A stretch of 64,000 nucleotides of DNA from Rhodobiaceae bacterium (GTDB lineage Bacteria; Pseudomonadota; Alphaproteobacteria; Rhizobiales; Tepidamorphaceae). The first letter of the stretch is position 1; every line of letters starts with the position of its first letter. This document shows, piece after piece, positions 51,861 to 61,130 of this stretch. Made by a program: the position numbers and the translations under genes. The notes beneath the pieces were generated by a model that was not told the DNA's origin, searched no databases, and was given only the letters and a program-made list of their open reading frames with translations. Where the stretch lies: the NCBI GenBank assembly GCA_020637985.1, contig JACKJK010000004.1, forward strand, positions 310,001 to 374,000, in the 5' to 3' direction.

Positions 51861-52610
51861 CTAGGCCGCCGTCAGCTTCGCCATCACCTCGTCGGAGACG
51901 CCGAAGTTGGAATAGGCATTCTGCACGTCGTCGTCGTCGTCGAGCGCGGCCATCAGCTTCATGATGGTCTGCGCCTTTTCCTCGTCGACGGGCACCTCGT
52001 TCTGCGGTTTCCAGACGATGTTGACCGCTTCCGCCTCGCCCAGGCTCGCCTCCAGCGAACCGGCGACCTCGCCGATGTTCTCGAAGGCGCAGACGATGGT
52101 GTGGGCGTCGTCGTCGCTGGCGACGTCGTCGGCGCCCGCCTCGATGGCGGCTTCCAGCACCTTTTCCGCATCCCCCGCCGAGGCCGGGTAGACGATCTCG
52201 CCGACGCGGTCGAACATGAAGGAGACAGAGCCGGTCTCGCCGAGGTTGCCGCCGTAGCGGGTGAAGGCGGCGCGCACGGCGCTGGCGGTGCGGTTGCGGT
52301 TGTCGGTCAGCGCCTCGACGATGACGGCGACGCCGCCGGGCCCGTAGCCCTCGTAGCGGATCTGCTCGTAGGTGTCGGCATCGCCACCTTCCGACTTCTT
52401 GATGGCGCGCTCGATGTTGTCCTTGGGCATCGACTGCGCCTTGGCGTTCTGGATCGCCAGCCGCAGGCGCGGGTTGCCGTCGGGGTCCGGGCCGCCGTTC
52501 TTGGCGGCGACGGTGATTTCCTTCGACAGCTTGGAGAACAGCTTGGAGCGCATCGCGTCCTGCCGCCCCTTGCGGTGCATGATGTTCTTGAATTGCGAAT
52601 GCCCGGCCAT
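51861..52610 (-). CDS. yebC: YebC/PmpR family protein (translation/transcription regulator)
   Basis: This 249-residue protein has the conserved opening MAGHSQFKNIMHRKGRQDAMRSKLFSKLSKEITVAAKNGGPDP and the later VEALTDNRNRTASAVRAAFTRYGGNLGETGSVSFMFDR. YebC proteins have been described as DNA-binding regulators and, more recently, as factors that help ribosomes through difficult sequences. Which role applies here is not shown. In many bacteria yebC lies by ruvC; here one TauE/SafE gene separates them. Confidence 0.95.
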   Translation of the reverse strand: MAGHSQFKNIMHRKGRQDAMRSKLFSKLSKEITVAAKNGGPDPDGNPRLRLAIQNAKAQSMPKDNIERAIKKSEGGDADTYEQIRYEGYGPGGVAVIVEALTDNRNRTASAVRAAFTRYGGNLGETGSVSFMFDRVGEIVYPASAGDAEKVLEAAIEAGADDVASDDDAHTIVCAFENIGEVAGSLEASLGEAEAVNIVWKPQNEVPVDEEKAQTIMKLMAALDDDDDVQNAYSNFGVSDEVMAKLTAA

Positions 52611-52757
52611 GGCAGCCTCTTTGTCGTAGTGCGGGGCAAACCCCGCGACGGTCCCCGACCGGCTTGCGCCGCTATCGCACCAGACCGTCTCGATGTCCTG
52701 TGATGAGCGCGCTTATAGGGGGGAAGACCGCGAAAATCCAGAGGCGCGGTGGCAGCG

Positions 52758-53573
52758 TCAGTCCCAGTCCGGCAGCGCCTGCGACAGCCGCCCGCCGACG
52801 CGCACCGGCGCGGCGTCGCGCGCCAGCCCGCGCCCGTCGAGTTCCACCGCCAGCCCGCACAGCGTCGCATCGCCCAGCGCCGGCTCGAAGCGCGCCCGCG
52901 GCAGCGCCGTCAGGAACCGGTTGACCGGCTCCTCCTTGTCCATGCCGATCACCGAATCGTAGTCGCCGCTCATGCCGGCGTCGCTCTGGTAGGCGGTGCC
53001 GCCGGCAAGCACCTGGTGGTCGGCCGTCGGGGTGTGGGTATGCGTGCCCACCACCAGCGACACCCGCCCGTCGAGATAGTGTGCCATGCCCTGCTTCTCG
53101 CTCGTCGCCTCGGCATGCATGTCGACGATGATCGCATCCGCCACGTCGCCCAGCGGACACTCGGCGATTGCCTTTTCCACCGCGGCGAAGGGGTCGTCGA
53201 GCGGCTGCATGAACACCCGGCCGAGCACGTTGATGACCAGCACCCGCTTGCCGCTACGGGTTTCGTAGAGCCCCGCGCCGGCGCCCGGCGTGCCCGGCGG
53301 CAGGTTGATCGGCCGGATCAGGTTGGGCGTGCGCTCGATGAACACCAGCGCCTCGCGCTGGTCGAAGGCGTGGTTGCCAAGCGTCACCACGTCTGCCCCG
53401 GCATCGCACAGCTCGGCGTGGATCGCCTCGGTGATGCCGAAGCCGCCGGCGGCATTCTCGCCGTTGACGACGACGAAGTCGAAGCGGTAGCGCGCCACCA
53501 GCTCCGGCAGCGCCTCGCCCACCACGCGGCGCCCGGCGCGCCCGACCACGTCCCCGACGAACAGGATGCGCAT
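52758..53573 (-). CDS. YmdB-type metallophosphoesterase (TIGR00282 family)
   Basis: This 271-residue metal-dependent phosphodiesterase has the conserved motifs FVGDVVGRAGRRVV, VVNGENAAGGFGI, TLGNHAFDQ, VDMHAEATSEK and VVGTHTHTPTADHQVL. Family members hydrolyse cyclic nucleotides (2',3'-cAMP) in Bacillus; function in alphaproteobacteria is not established. Its start ATG shares one base with the stop of the upstream 5-FCL gene (TGATG), so translation is coupled. Confidence 0.9.
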   Translation of the reverse strand: MRILFVGDVVGRAGRRVVGEALPELVARYRFDFVVVNGENAAGGFGITEAIHAELCDAGADVVTLGNHAFDQREALVFIERTPNLIRPINLPPGTPGAGAGLYETRSGKRVLVINVLGRVFMQPLDDPFAAVEKAIAECPLGDVADAIIVDMHAEATSEKQGMAHYLDGRVSLVVGTHTHTPTADHQVLAGGTAYQSDAGMSGDYDSVIGMDKEEPVNRFLTALPRARFEPALGDATLCGLAVELDGRGLARDAAPVRVGGRLSQALPDWD

Positions 53574-54172
53574 CACCGCCCCCTCCGACATTCGATCACG
53601 CCGCGCTCGGTGACGATCAGGTCGAGCGGCTGGTCGAAGGATTCGCGCACCACCTCGCCGATTTCCTGGCAGGCGAAGGCAAAGCCGATGGCCAGCACCT
53701 GCCGCCGCAGCCGCGCCCGCTCCAGTGTGCGGTCGTAGAAGCCGCCGCCGTAGCCGATGCGGTAGCCGCGCCGGTCGAAGGCGGCCAGCGGCACGATGAA
53801 CACCTCGGGCTCGACCCGCGGCGCCGTTTCCGGCGGCACCGCGATGCCGAACACGCCCTTGACGAGGCTGTCGCCGGCGCGCAGGCGGCGGAACACCAGC
53901 GGTTGCCCGCGCCCGGTGACGACGGGCATGCCGACGCGATGGCCGCGCCGGCGCAGGTCGCGCACCGCCATGGCCGGATCGATCTCGCTGCGCGAGGCCA
54001 GGAACGCCGACACCGGCCGCAGCGCCGGCACGCCCGACAGCACGTCGACCAGCGTCCTGCAAGCAACGCGCGACGCATTGGCGCGCCAGCCGGCATAGAG
54101 GCCATCGCGGCGCGCCAGCGCACTGGCGCGTTGCGCTGCCTTTCGCGCGGCGAGGTCGGGCGTCGGGGTCAT
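53573..54172 (-). CDS. 5-formyltetrahydrofolate cyclo-ligase
   Basis: This 199-residue ATP-dependent enzyme converts 5-formyl-THF to 5,10-methenyl-THF. The signature RIGYGGGFYDRTLER is present and the N-terminal RKAAQRASALARRDGL fits the family. It lies downstream of the probable 6S RNA, an order (zapA, 6S RNA, 5-FCL) that is conserved across proteobacteria. The start MTPTPDLA is chosen by family length. Its stop overlaps the YmdB-type start by one base. Confidence 0.93.
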   Translation of the reverse strand: MTPTPDLAARKAAQRASALARRDGLYAGWRANASRVACRTLVDVLSGVPALRPVSAFLASRSEIDPAMAVRDLRRRGHRVGMPVVTGRGQPLVFRRLRAGDSLVKGVFGIAVPPETAPRVEPEVFIVPLAAFDRRGYRIGYGGGFYDRTLERARLRRQVLAIGFAFACQEIGEVVRESFDQPLDLIVTERGVIECRRGR

Positions 54173-54309
54173 GTCGCTGAAACGGTCACTTGCTGTTGAA
54201 TGGACTGGCGCCCGCTGGTGGGCACGCCGCGAACAATCGCAGGCGCGGCGGCCGGCTTGCAAGTCCGCGGCGGTCGTTGGCGGGAGAAATGGCGGCCCAC
54301 CCGTCCGTT

Positions 54310-54427
54310 GGAGATTTTCGATCCCGGGAACCTACACATGTAGGTGGGCGCCATGTGCCTAGGCCCACGGGCCAGAGCAGGGACAGCTCCCGTTAGGATC
54401 GATAAGGCCCCGGGGATGCAACACTCC
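54310..54427 (-). ncRNA. ssrS: Probable 6S RNA (SsrS)
   Basis: The 347-base gap between zapA and the 5-FCL gene is where alphaproteobacterial 6S RNA is normally encoded. On the minus strand, CGATCC plus CGGGA (54402-54389) can pair with TCCCG plus GGATCG (54331-54320), closing a long rod. An inner GTGGGC/GCCCAC stem and an ACCTACA/TGTAGGT end hairpin lie inside. A long, interrupted hairpin is the 6S shape, and it binds RNA polymerase. The ends are approximate, and the call rests on synteny and fold, not on a covariance search. Confidence 0.6.
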
Positions 54428-54519
54428 TGACGCGACGCGCAGAACCGCCGTCAGCGAATGTATTCCCGGCTGCGGCAAAATCAATCGGCATCGATACGCG
54501 GGATCGCGGGCCAGGACGT

Positions 54520-54891
54520 TCAGCGACTGCCTGACGGCTGGTCGAGCATTTCCACCATCCGCTCCACGGTTGCCGCCGCCTGCTCCATGCGCGCCGCGAC
54601 CGCCGCCTCGGCCTTGTCCACGCGCGCCTGTTCGCTGCGCTGCGCGTCGCGCAGTCCGGCGATCGTCTCCTCGGCTTGCGCCAGCCGGCGGCGCGCCTCG
54701 GCAAGGTCGTCGCCAACGGTCAGCGCCGCCATGATCAGCAGCCGGCTGTCGCCGACCTCGCCGAAATGCTGGCGCAGCGCGCTGATGCGCCGGTCGAAAT
54801 CGCTTGCCAGGGCGTTGAGATGGTCTTCCTCCCCCTCGCCGCACGCCATGCGGTAGGGTCGCCCGGCGATGTTGACCGTGATTTCCGGCAT
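54520..54891 (-). CDS. zapA: Cell division protein ZapA
   Basis: This 123-residue FtsZ-associated protein stabilises the Z-ring. The N-terminal globular part ITVNIAGRPYRMACGEGEEDHLNALASDFDRRI is typical, followed by a long coiled coil (about 60-118). The family block RLLIMAALTVGDDLAEARRRL is present. It is 5 bases downstream of the DUF4164 gene, so the two form an operon, and the 6S-type RNA follows. Confidence 0.92.
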   Translation of the reverse strand: MPEITVNIAGRPYRMACGEGEEDHLNALASDFDRRISALRQHFGEVGDSRLLIMAALTVGDDLAEARRRLAQAEETIAGLRDAQRSEQARVDKAEAAVAARMEQAAATVERMVEMLDQPSGSR

Positions 54892-54896
54892 CGATT

Positions 54897-55178
54897 TCAG
54901 CCCGCCTTTCGTGTCAGGACTGCCCGCACGGTGTCCATGGCGCCGTCGATGCGGCCGATCGCCTGGCGATTCGCCTCCTCCAGCACGCTGGCACGCGCCA
55001 TGGATCGGTCGAGGTCGGCGGCCATGTAGGCGCGGTCCTCGGCGAGCGCATGCACTTCCGCCTTCATGCTGGTTATGGCCGCGATCTCCGCCAGCCGGCG
55101 GTTGACGGCGGTCTCGAGCGCATCCAGAGCCGCGCGCAGCCGCACTTCTGCGCGCTCAAGCTCGCTCGAATCGCTCAT
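54897..55178 (-). CDS. DUF4164 family small coiled-coil protein
   Basis: This protein of 93 residues is almost entirely helical (LERAEVRLRAALDALETAVNRRLAEIAAITSMKAEVHALAEDRAYMAADLDRSM). DUF4164 members are found upstream of zapA in many rhizobia, so a role in cell division is suspected but not shown. The start MSDSSELE is chosen by family length. It is divergent from tkt. Confidence 0.85.
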   Translation of the reverse strand: MSDSSELERAEVRLRAALDALETAVNRRLAEIAAITSMKAEVHALAEDRAYMAADLDRSMARASVLEEANRQAIGRIDGAMDTVRAVLTRKAG

Positions 55179-55529
55179 GCCGGACCCCTTGACGCTCCCC
55201 GCGCGACCCGCCCCCGTCACGCGCACCCGCTCACTTTGCCGACGCCAGAGATTCGCCAGCCCGGAAAGCTTAGGCGCCAGCCAAAACGCCGGTCAACGGG
55301 CAAGCAGACACCGATTGTTACGAAACCGTAGCACGCCACGTTGACTTGCCGCGAACAGGTGTGGTTTAGGGGCGCGCGGACTGGTGCTGGATTTGCCTTG
55401 GCGCGCCTGCCGGCCGGTTTCTGGGGCCGAATCGCGCTCATGCAGGGCTGTTTCCCGGTCCGTCAGCCGGCAAGCGGGCTGTCCGGGATTTCCGGCGCAC
55501 CGTCCGGCCACCATGATGAAGGCCATTTT
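55179..55529. other. Divergent intergenic region between DUF4164/zapA and tkt
   Basis: The 351 bases hold the promoters of two divergent operons. No gene is supported; the frame preceding tkt is open but lacks homology and a ribosome site. The strongest promoter-like sequence is listed separately. Confidence 0.45.
55341..55369 (+). promoter_or_regulatory. Weak candidate tkt promoter
   Basis: TTGACT (55341-55346) is followed after 17 bases by GTTTAG (55364-55369). The -35 box is good but the -10 is poor. It lies about 160 bases upstream of the tkt start. Confidence 0.3.
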
Positions 55530-57539
55530 ATGAGCGAAAAGAGCGCGCAGGTTCCGCACCAGCGGATGGCAAACGCGATCCGCGCCCTTGCGATGGACGC
55601 TGTCGAGACCGCCAAGTCCGGTCACCCCGGCATGCCGATGGGCGCAGCCGATATCGCCACCGTGCTGTTCACCCGCTTCCTGAAGTTCGATCCCGCGAGC
55701 CCCGACTGGCCCGACCGCGACCGTTTCGTGCTGTCCGCCGGCCACGGCTCCATGCTGATCTATTCGGTCCTGCACCTGCTCGGTTACGAACAGATGAGCA
55801 TCGACGCGATCAGGGCATTCCGCCAGTTCGGCTCGCCAACGCCGGGCCATCCCGAGTACGGCCACACCGCCGGCATCGAGACGACAACCGGCCCGCTCGG
55901 GCAGGGCCTCGCCACCGCGGTCGGCATGGCCATGGCCGAGCGCATGATGGCGGCCCGCTTCGGCGAGGACCTGGTTTCGCACTACACCTACGTGCTGGCC
56001 AGCGACGGCGACCTGATGGAAGGCATCAGCCACGAGGCGATCTCGCTTGCCGGTCACCTGAAGCTCGGCAAGCTGATCGTGCTGTTCGACGACAACCAGA
56101 TTTCCATCGACGGTCCGCTGGATCTCGCCGAGTCCGGCGACCAGGTCGCCCGCTTCAAGGCCGCCGGCTGGGAAGCCCGGCGCATCGACGGCCACGATCC
56201 CGAAGCCATCCGCAAGGCCATCAAGAAGGCCCGGCTGAGCGACAAGCCCTCGCTGATCGCCTGCCGCACCACGATCGGCTTCGGCGCGCCGACCAAGGCC
56301 GGCAAGTCGTCGTCGCACGGTTCGCCGCTGGGCACGGAGGAAATCGCCGGCGCGCGCGCGGCACTCGGCTGGGAAGCCGGGCCCTTCGAGATCCCCACCG
56401 ACGTGCGCGACGCCTGGCGGATCGCCGGCCTGCGTAGCGGCCAGGCCCATCGCGCCTGGCGCGAGCGCCTCGAACAGACCCCGATCGAGACCAAGGCCGC
56501 CTTCGAGCGCGCCCTGTCCGGCGAGATCCCGGCGGCCTTCGACGAGGCCGTCGGCAAGGCGAAGCTGAAGTTCTCCACCGATCGCCCGTCGGTTGCGACG
56601 CGCAAGGCATCGGAGACCGTGCTCACCGCGCTGGTGCCGGCATTGCCGACTATGGTCGGCGGCTCCGCTGACCTGACCGGGTCCAACAACACCCGCACGC
56701 CCGACACCAAGCCGATCACGCCTGACGACTTCTCCGGGCGTTTCATCCACTACGGCGTGCGCGAACACGGCATGGCCGCGGCGATGAACGGCATGGCGCT
56801 GCATGGCGGCATCGTGCCCTTTTCCGGCACCTTCCTGGTCTTCGCCGACTATTGCCGCCCCGCCATCCGCCTCGCCGCCCTGATGGGCCAGCGCGTCGTC
56901 CATGTCATGACCCATGATTCCATCGGTCTTGGCGAGGACGGTCCGACGCACCAGCCCGTCGAGCACCTGGCCAGCCTGCGCGCCATCCCCAACCTCAACG
57001 TCTTCCGCCCCTGCGACGGGGTCGAGACCGCGGAATGCTGGCAGCTTGCCATCCGATCCAAGGAAACCCCGAGCGTCATCGCCCTGACGCGCCAGAACCT
57101 CGCCACGCTGCGCACCGAGCACAAGGCGGAAAACCTCTGTGCCCACGGCGCCTATGTGCTGCGCGAGAGCGCCCGGCCGGCCAGCGTGTCGCTGTTTGCC
57201 AGCGGCTCGGAAGTCGAGATCGCGGTGGAGGCCGCTGCGGCGCTCGAGCGCGCCGGCGTCGCCACGCGCGTCGTCTCCGTGCCGTCCTTCGAGCTGTTCG
57301 AACAGCAGACGGAAAGCTACCAGAGCGCCGTCATTGGCGCCGCGCCCGTGCGCGTCGCCATCGAGGCGGCCATCCGCATGGGCTGGGACCGCTTCATCGG
57401 CACCGACGGCGCCTTCATCGGCATGACCGGCTTCGGCGCTTCCGCGCCCTACCAGGAACTCTACACCCATTTCGGCATCACGGCCGACGCCGTGGTTGCA
57501 GCCGCACAAGCCGGCCTCGCCGCCGTCAAGGCGGAATAG
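55530..57539 (+). CDS. tkt: Transketolase
   Basis: This 669-residue ThDP enzyme of the pentose-phosphate pathway moves two-carbon units between sugar phosphates. The N-terminal HQRMANAIRALAMDAVETAKSGHPGMPMGAADIA and GHGSMLIYSVLHLLGY segments, the ThDP motif SDGDLMEG...LIVLFDDNQISIDG and the second-half YGVREHGMAAAMNGMALHGG and HDSIGLGEDGPTHQPVEHLASLRAIPN are all intact. It opens the tkt-gap-pgk-fba cluster for central carbon flow. The start MSEKSAQ has GAAGG about 8 bases upstream. Confidence 0.96.
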   Translation: MSEKSAQVPHQRMANAIRALAMDAVETAKSGHPGMPMGAADIATVLFTRFLKFDPASPDWPDRDRFVLSAGHGSMLIYSVLHLLGYEQMSIDAIRAFRQFGSPTPGHPEYGHTAGIETTTGPLGQGLATAVGMAMAERMMAARFGEDLVSHYTYVLASDGDLMEGISHEAISLAGHLKLGKLIVLFDDNQISIDGPLDLAESGDQVARFKAAGWEARRIDGHDPEAIRKAIKKARLSDKPSLIACRTTIGFGAPTKAGKSSSHGSPLGTEEIAGARAALGWEAGPFEIPTDVRDAWRIAGLRSGQAHRAWRERLEQTPIETKAAFERALSGEIPAAFDEAVGKAKLKFSTDRPSVATRKASETVLTALVPALPTMVGGSADLTGSNNTRTPDTKPITPDDFSGRFIHYGVREHGMAAAMNGMALHGGIVPFSGTFLVFADYCRPAIRLAALMGQRVVHVMTHDSIGLGEDGPTHQPVEHLASLRAIPNLNVFRPCDGVETAECWQLAIRSKETPSVIALTRQNLATLRTEHKAENLCAHGAYVLRESARPASVSLFASGSEVEIAVEAAAALERAGVATRVVSVPSFELFEQQTESYQSAVIGAAPVRVAIEAAIRMGWDRFIGTDGAFIGMTGFGASAPYQELYTHFGITADAVVAAAQAGLAAVKAE

Positions 57540-57626
57540 ACGCCAAGCGCCGGCCCGCGCCGGCCAGGAAGACGAACCGGTCGGCGACGACCGGACCATG
57601 ACAGCGATCGAACAAGGATGGGAAAA

Positions 57627-58637
57627 ATGACGATACGGGTAGCGATCAACGGTTTCGGGCGCATCGGTCGCCTGGTAGCGCGCGCCATCGCCGAGTCCAA
57701 GCGCAAGGACATCGTCGTCGTCGGCATCAACGATCTCGCGCCGCCGGCCACCAACGCCCACCTGTTCCGCTACGATTCGGTGCACGGCCGCTTTCCCGGC
57801 AAGGTGTCGCTCGACGGCGACACGATGGATTTCGGCGCCGGCCCGGTCCGCATGACCTCGGTGCGCAACCCCGCCGAACTGCCGTGGAAGGAACTGAAGG
57901 TCGACATCGCGCTCGAATGCACCGGCATCTTCGCCGACAAGGAGAAGGCGTCTGCCCACCTGACGGCCGGCGCCAGGCGCGTCCTGATCTCCGCGCCCGC
58001 CGGCGGCGTCGACAAGACGATCGTCTTCGGCGTCAACGAGGATGCGCTGACCGCCGACGACGTGGTCGTCTCCAACGCATCCTGCACCACCAACTGCCTG
58101 GCGCCCGTCGCCAAGGTGCTCAACGACAAGCTGGGCATCCAGACCGGCTTCATGACCACGATCCACGCCTACACCAACGACCAGAACGTGCTCGACCAGT
58201 TCCACAAGGATCCCTACCGCGCACGCGCCGCGGCGGTGAACATGATTCCGACCTCGACGGGTGCCGCGCGCGCCGTCGGCCTCGTCCTGCCGGAACTCAA
58301 CGGCAAGCTCGACGGCGTCTCCGTACGCGTGCCCACGCCGAACGTCTCCGTGATCGATCTCAAGGCGGTGGTGCGCCGCAAGTGCGACGTCGAGAAGGTC
58401 AACGACATCCTGGCCAAGGCGTCGAAGTCGCGCCGCCTGAAGGGCATTCTGGCGGTCACCGATGAACCGCTGGTCTCCTCCGACCTCAACCACAGCCCCG
58501 CCTCCTCGACGGTGGCGCTGCCGGAAACCAAGGTCATGGGCGACAAGTTCATCCGCGTCATGAGCTGGTACGACAACGAGTGGGGCTTCTCCAACCGCAT
58601 GCTCGACACCGCCGCGGCGATGGGCGCATTGCTCTAG
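57627..58637 (+). CDS. gap: Glyceraldehyde-3-phosphate dehydrogenase
   Basis: This 336-residue NAD(P)-dependent enzyme of glycolysis/gluconeogenesis has the Rossmann start VAINGFGRIGR, the catalytic Cys in SNASCTTNCLAPVAKVL and the phosphate-binding block DLNHSPASSTVALPETKV. The ATG at 57627 is chosen because AAGGATGGG lies upstream; an ATG at 57618 would add three residues. It lies 87 bases downstream of tkt and 21 bases before pgk. Confidence 0.96.
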   Translation: MTIRVAINGFGRIGRLVARAIAESKRKDIVVVGINDLAPPATNAHLFRYDSVHGRFPGKVSLDGDTMDFGAGPVRMTSVRNPAELPWKELKVDIALECTGIFADKEKASAHLTAGARRVLISAPAGGVDKTIVFGVNEDALTADDVVVSNASCTTNCLAPVAKVLNDKLGIQTGFMTTIHAYTNDQNVLDQFHKDPYRARAAAVNMIPTSTGAARAVGLVLPELNGKLDGVSVRVPTPNVSVIDLKAVVRRKCDVEKVNDILAKASKSRRLKGILAVTDEPLVSSDLNHSPASSTVALPETKVMGDKFIRVMSWYDNEWGFSNRMLDTAAAMGALL

Positions 58638-58658
58638 AGCGCAAGGAGCACGAAGACG

Positions 58659-59840
58659 ATGGGCGCGTTCCGCACCCTCGACGACATGGACCTGGACGGC
58701 AGGATCGTCCTCGTCCGGGTCGACATCAACGTCCCCGTCAAGGACGGCCGGGTCACCGACGCAACGCGCATCGAGCGCATCGTACCGACCGTCAAGGACA
58801 TCCAGGCGAAGGGCGGCAAGCCGGTGCTGCTGGCCCACTTCGGACGCCCGAAGGGTCAGTACGTGCCGGAGATGTCGCTGCGCGTGACATTGCCGGCACT
58901 CGAAGCCGCGCTCGGCCAGCCGGTCACCTTCGTCGAGAAGCCCGCCCGCGCCGCGCTTGAAGCGCTTCCCGCGGACGCCGTCGTGCTGGTCGAGAACACC
59001 CGTTTCGCACCCGGCGAGGAGAAGAACGACCCCGGCATGGCGAAGTTTCTCGCTTCCCTGGGCGATGTCTTCTGCTCCGACGCCTTCTCCGCCGCGCATC
59101 GCGCGCATGCATCGACCGAGGGCGTGGCCCGCCTGCTGCCGTCGTGCGCCGGGCGCCTGATGCAGGCGGAGCTCGAGGCACTGGAAAAGGCGCTGACAAC
59201 GCCGGACCGCCCGGTGCTGGCTATTGTCGGCGGCGCCAAGGTCTCCACCAAGATCGACCTGCTGGAAAACCTCTCCGGCAAGGTGGACATGCTGGCCATC
59301 GGCGGTGCCATGGCCAACACCTTCCTCGCCGCACAGGGCCACAGCCTCGGCAAGTCGCTGATGGAGCCCGACCTGCTCGACGTCGCCATGCGCATCGAGG
59401 AGGCCGCCCGCGCCAAGGGCTGCGAACTGCTGCTGCCGAAGGACCTGGTGGTGGCGAAGGAGTTCAAGGCCAATGCCGCAAGCCGCGCCTGCGGCCTCGA
59501 CGACATCGCCGACGACGAGATGGCGCTCGACATCGGACCGGCGACGGTCGCCGATCTCATTGCCCGGCTCGCCGGCGTCCGCACGGTCGTGTGGAACGGC
59601 CCCTTCGGCGCCTTCGAGATCACGCCCTTCGACGCTGGCACCAACGCGGTTGCCGCGAAGGTCGCGGACCTGACGAAAGCCGGGAAACTGACCTCGATCG
59701 CCGGCGGCGGCGACACGGTCGCGGCGCTGAACACCGCCGGGGTCGCTGACGATTTCTCCTATATCTCGACCGCCGGCGGCGCGTTTCTCGAATGGCTGGA
59801 AGGCAAGGCCCTGCCCGGTGTCGAGGTTTTGCGGACTTGA
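58659..59840 (+). CDS. pgk: Phosphoglycerate kinase
   Basis: This 393-residue two-domain kinase has the N-terminal RVDINVPVKDGRVTDATRIERIVPT and HFGRPKG substrate-binding segments, and the nucleotide-binding C-terminal GGGDTVAALN and ISTAGGAFLEWLEGK blocks. All are intact. An AAGGAG ribosome site precedes the ATG. It follows gap by 21 bases, so the two are co-translated. Confidence 0.97.
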   Translation: MGAFRTLDDMDLDGRIVLVRVDINVPVKDGRVTDATRIERIVPTVKDIQAKGGKPVLLAHFGRPKGQYVPEMSLRVTLPALEAALGQPVTFVEKPARAALEALPADAVVLVENTRFAPGEEKNDPGMAKFLASLGDVFCSDAFSAAHRAHASTEGVARLLPSCAGRLMQAELEALEKALTTPDRPVLAIVGGAKVSTKIDLLENLSGKVDMLAIGGAMANTFLAAQGHSLGKSLMEPDLLDVAMRIEEAARAKGCELLLPKDLVVAKEFKANAASRACGLDDIADDEMALDIGPATVADLIARLAGVRTVVWNGPFGAFEITPFDAGTNAVAAKVADLTKAGKLTSIAGGGDTVAALNTAGVADDFSYISTAGGAFLEWLEGKALPGVEVLRT

Positions 59841-59921
59841 AAGTCCGCGCGCGTTGCTCTGCTATCCAGGGACGGGTTCCCGGCAGGAGACGCGCGCAAC
59901 AGATGAAACAGGAAGGACGAG

Positions 59922-60950
59922 ATGAGCGAACGGCTTGAAGACATCGCCCGCGCCATGGTTGCGCGCGGCAAGGGCATCCTGGCGGCGGACGAAAGCACCG
60001 GAACCATCAAGAAGCGGTTCGACAGCATCAATGTCGAGTCGACCGAGGACAACCGCCGCGACTACCGCGAGATGCTGTTCCGCGCCGACGAGGCGATGAG
60101 CAACTGCATCTCCGGCGTCATCCTGTTCGAGGAAACGCTTTTCCAGAAGGCCAAGGACGGCACCCCGTTCGTCGACATCATCAAGGCTGCGGGCGCGGTG
60201 CCCGGCATCAAGGTCGACAAGGGCGCGCAGGCGCTATCCGGCGCCGGCATCGAGAAGGTCACCGAGGGCCTCGACGGTCTGCGCGACCGGCTGAAGAAAT
60301 ACCACGACGCCGGCGCCCGCTTCGCCAAGTGGCGCGCGGTGATCACCATCTCCGCCACGACGCCGAGCCACAACTGCATCCACGCCAATGCCCATGCGCT
60401 CGCCCGCTACGCCGCGCTGTGCCAGGAAACCGGCATCGTGCCGATCGTCGAGCCGGAAGTCCTGATGGACGGCGAACATTCCACCCACACCATCGAGCGT
60501 TGCGAGGAAGTGACCACCTGGGCTCTGAAGGAGCAGTTCCAGGAGCTCTACTATGCCGGTGTCTCGATGGAAGGCATGGTTCTGAAGCCCAACATGATCG
60601 TGCCCGGCCAGAAGTCCGGCCAGAAGGCCTCGGTCGAGGAAGTCGCCGAGCGCACCGTGCGCGTGCTGAAGAACTGCGTGCCCGCCGCCGTGCCCGGCAT
60701 CGCGTTCCTCTCCGGCGGCCAGTCCGACGAGGAGGCGACCGCCCACCTCTCGGCCATGAACGCCGCCTACGACCTGCCGTGGAACCTGACCTTCTCCTAC
60801 GGCCGCGCCCTGCAGGCCGCAGCCCTGAAGGCCTGGCTCGGCAAGCCGGAGAACGTCGCCGCCGGCCAGCGCGCCTTCACGCACCGTGCCAGGATGAACG
60901 CGCTCGCCGCTACCGGCGAATGGAAGGCCGACCTCGAAAAGGCCGCCTGA
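59922..60950 (+). CDS. fda: Fructose-bisphosphate aldolase class I
   Basis: This 342-residue Schiff-base aldolase splits fructose-1,6-bisphosphate in glycolysis or forms it in gluconeogenesis. The class I opening RGKGILAADESTGTIKKRFDSINVESTEDNR, the KWRAVI block and MVLKPNMIVPGQKSG with the active-site Lys are present. The last block GIAFLSGGQSDEEATAHLSAMN fits the family. It follows pgk by 81 bases and ends with a terminator. Confidence 0.95.
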   Translation: MSERLEDIARAMVARGKGILAADESTGTIKKRFDSINVESTEDNRRDYREMLFRADEAMSNCISGVILFEETLFQKAKDGTPFVDIIKAAGAVPGIKVDKGAQALSGAGIEKVTEGLDGLRDRLKKYHDAGARFAKWRAVITISATTPSHNCIHANAHALARYAALCQETGIVPIVEPEVLMDGEHSTHTIERCEEVTTWALKEQFQELYYAGVSMEGMVLKPNMIVPGQKSGQKASVEEVAERTVRVLKNCVPAAVPGIAFLSGGQSDEEATAHLSAMNAAYDLPWNLTFSYGRALQAAALKAWLGKPENVAAGQRAFTHRARMNALAATGEWKADLEKAA

Positions 60951-60982
60951 GCGCAAACGCGCGCAACCGGCACGCAATCCAG

Positions 60983-61007
60983 AAGGGGGCTTTCCGCCCC
61001 CTTTTTT
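60983..61007 (+). terminator. Rho-independent terminator after the aldolase gene
   Basis: AAGGGGGC (60983-60990) and GCCCCCTT (60996-61003) form a stem with a 5-base loop, directly followed by TTTTC. It lies 33 bases past the aldolase stop and ends the tkt-gap-pgk-fba unit. Confidence 0.9.
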
Positions 61008-61130
61008 CATTGCGGCTTGCCGATTGCCACATCTTCGCGCGATTCTGCAGGCATGGGCGTTGGCGATCACGTCCCGCCCGCCTGATTCGCCTGCGTTGGA
61101 CACTCGTGTCCGAAGCCCCTGGAGACCGAC

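Noticed and set aside
55293..59342. A very long open frame on the minus strand across tkt, gap and pgk
   Set aside because: It is antisense to three well-conserved enzymes, begins and ends without expression signals and is rich in Arg, Gly and Ala. Such frames are expected in GC-rich coding DNA.
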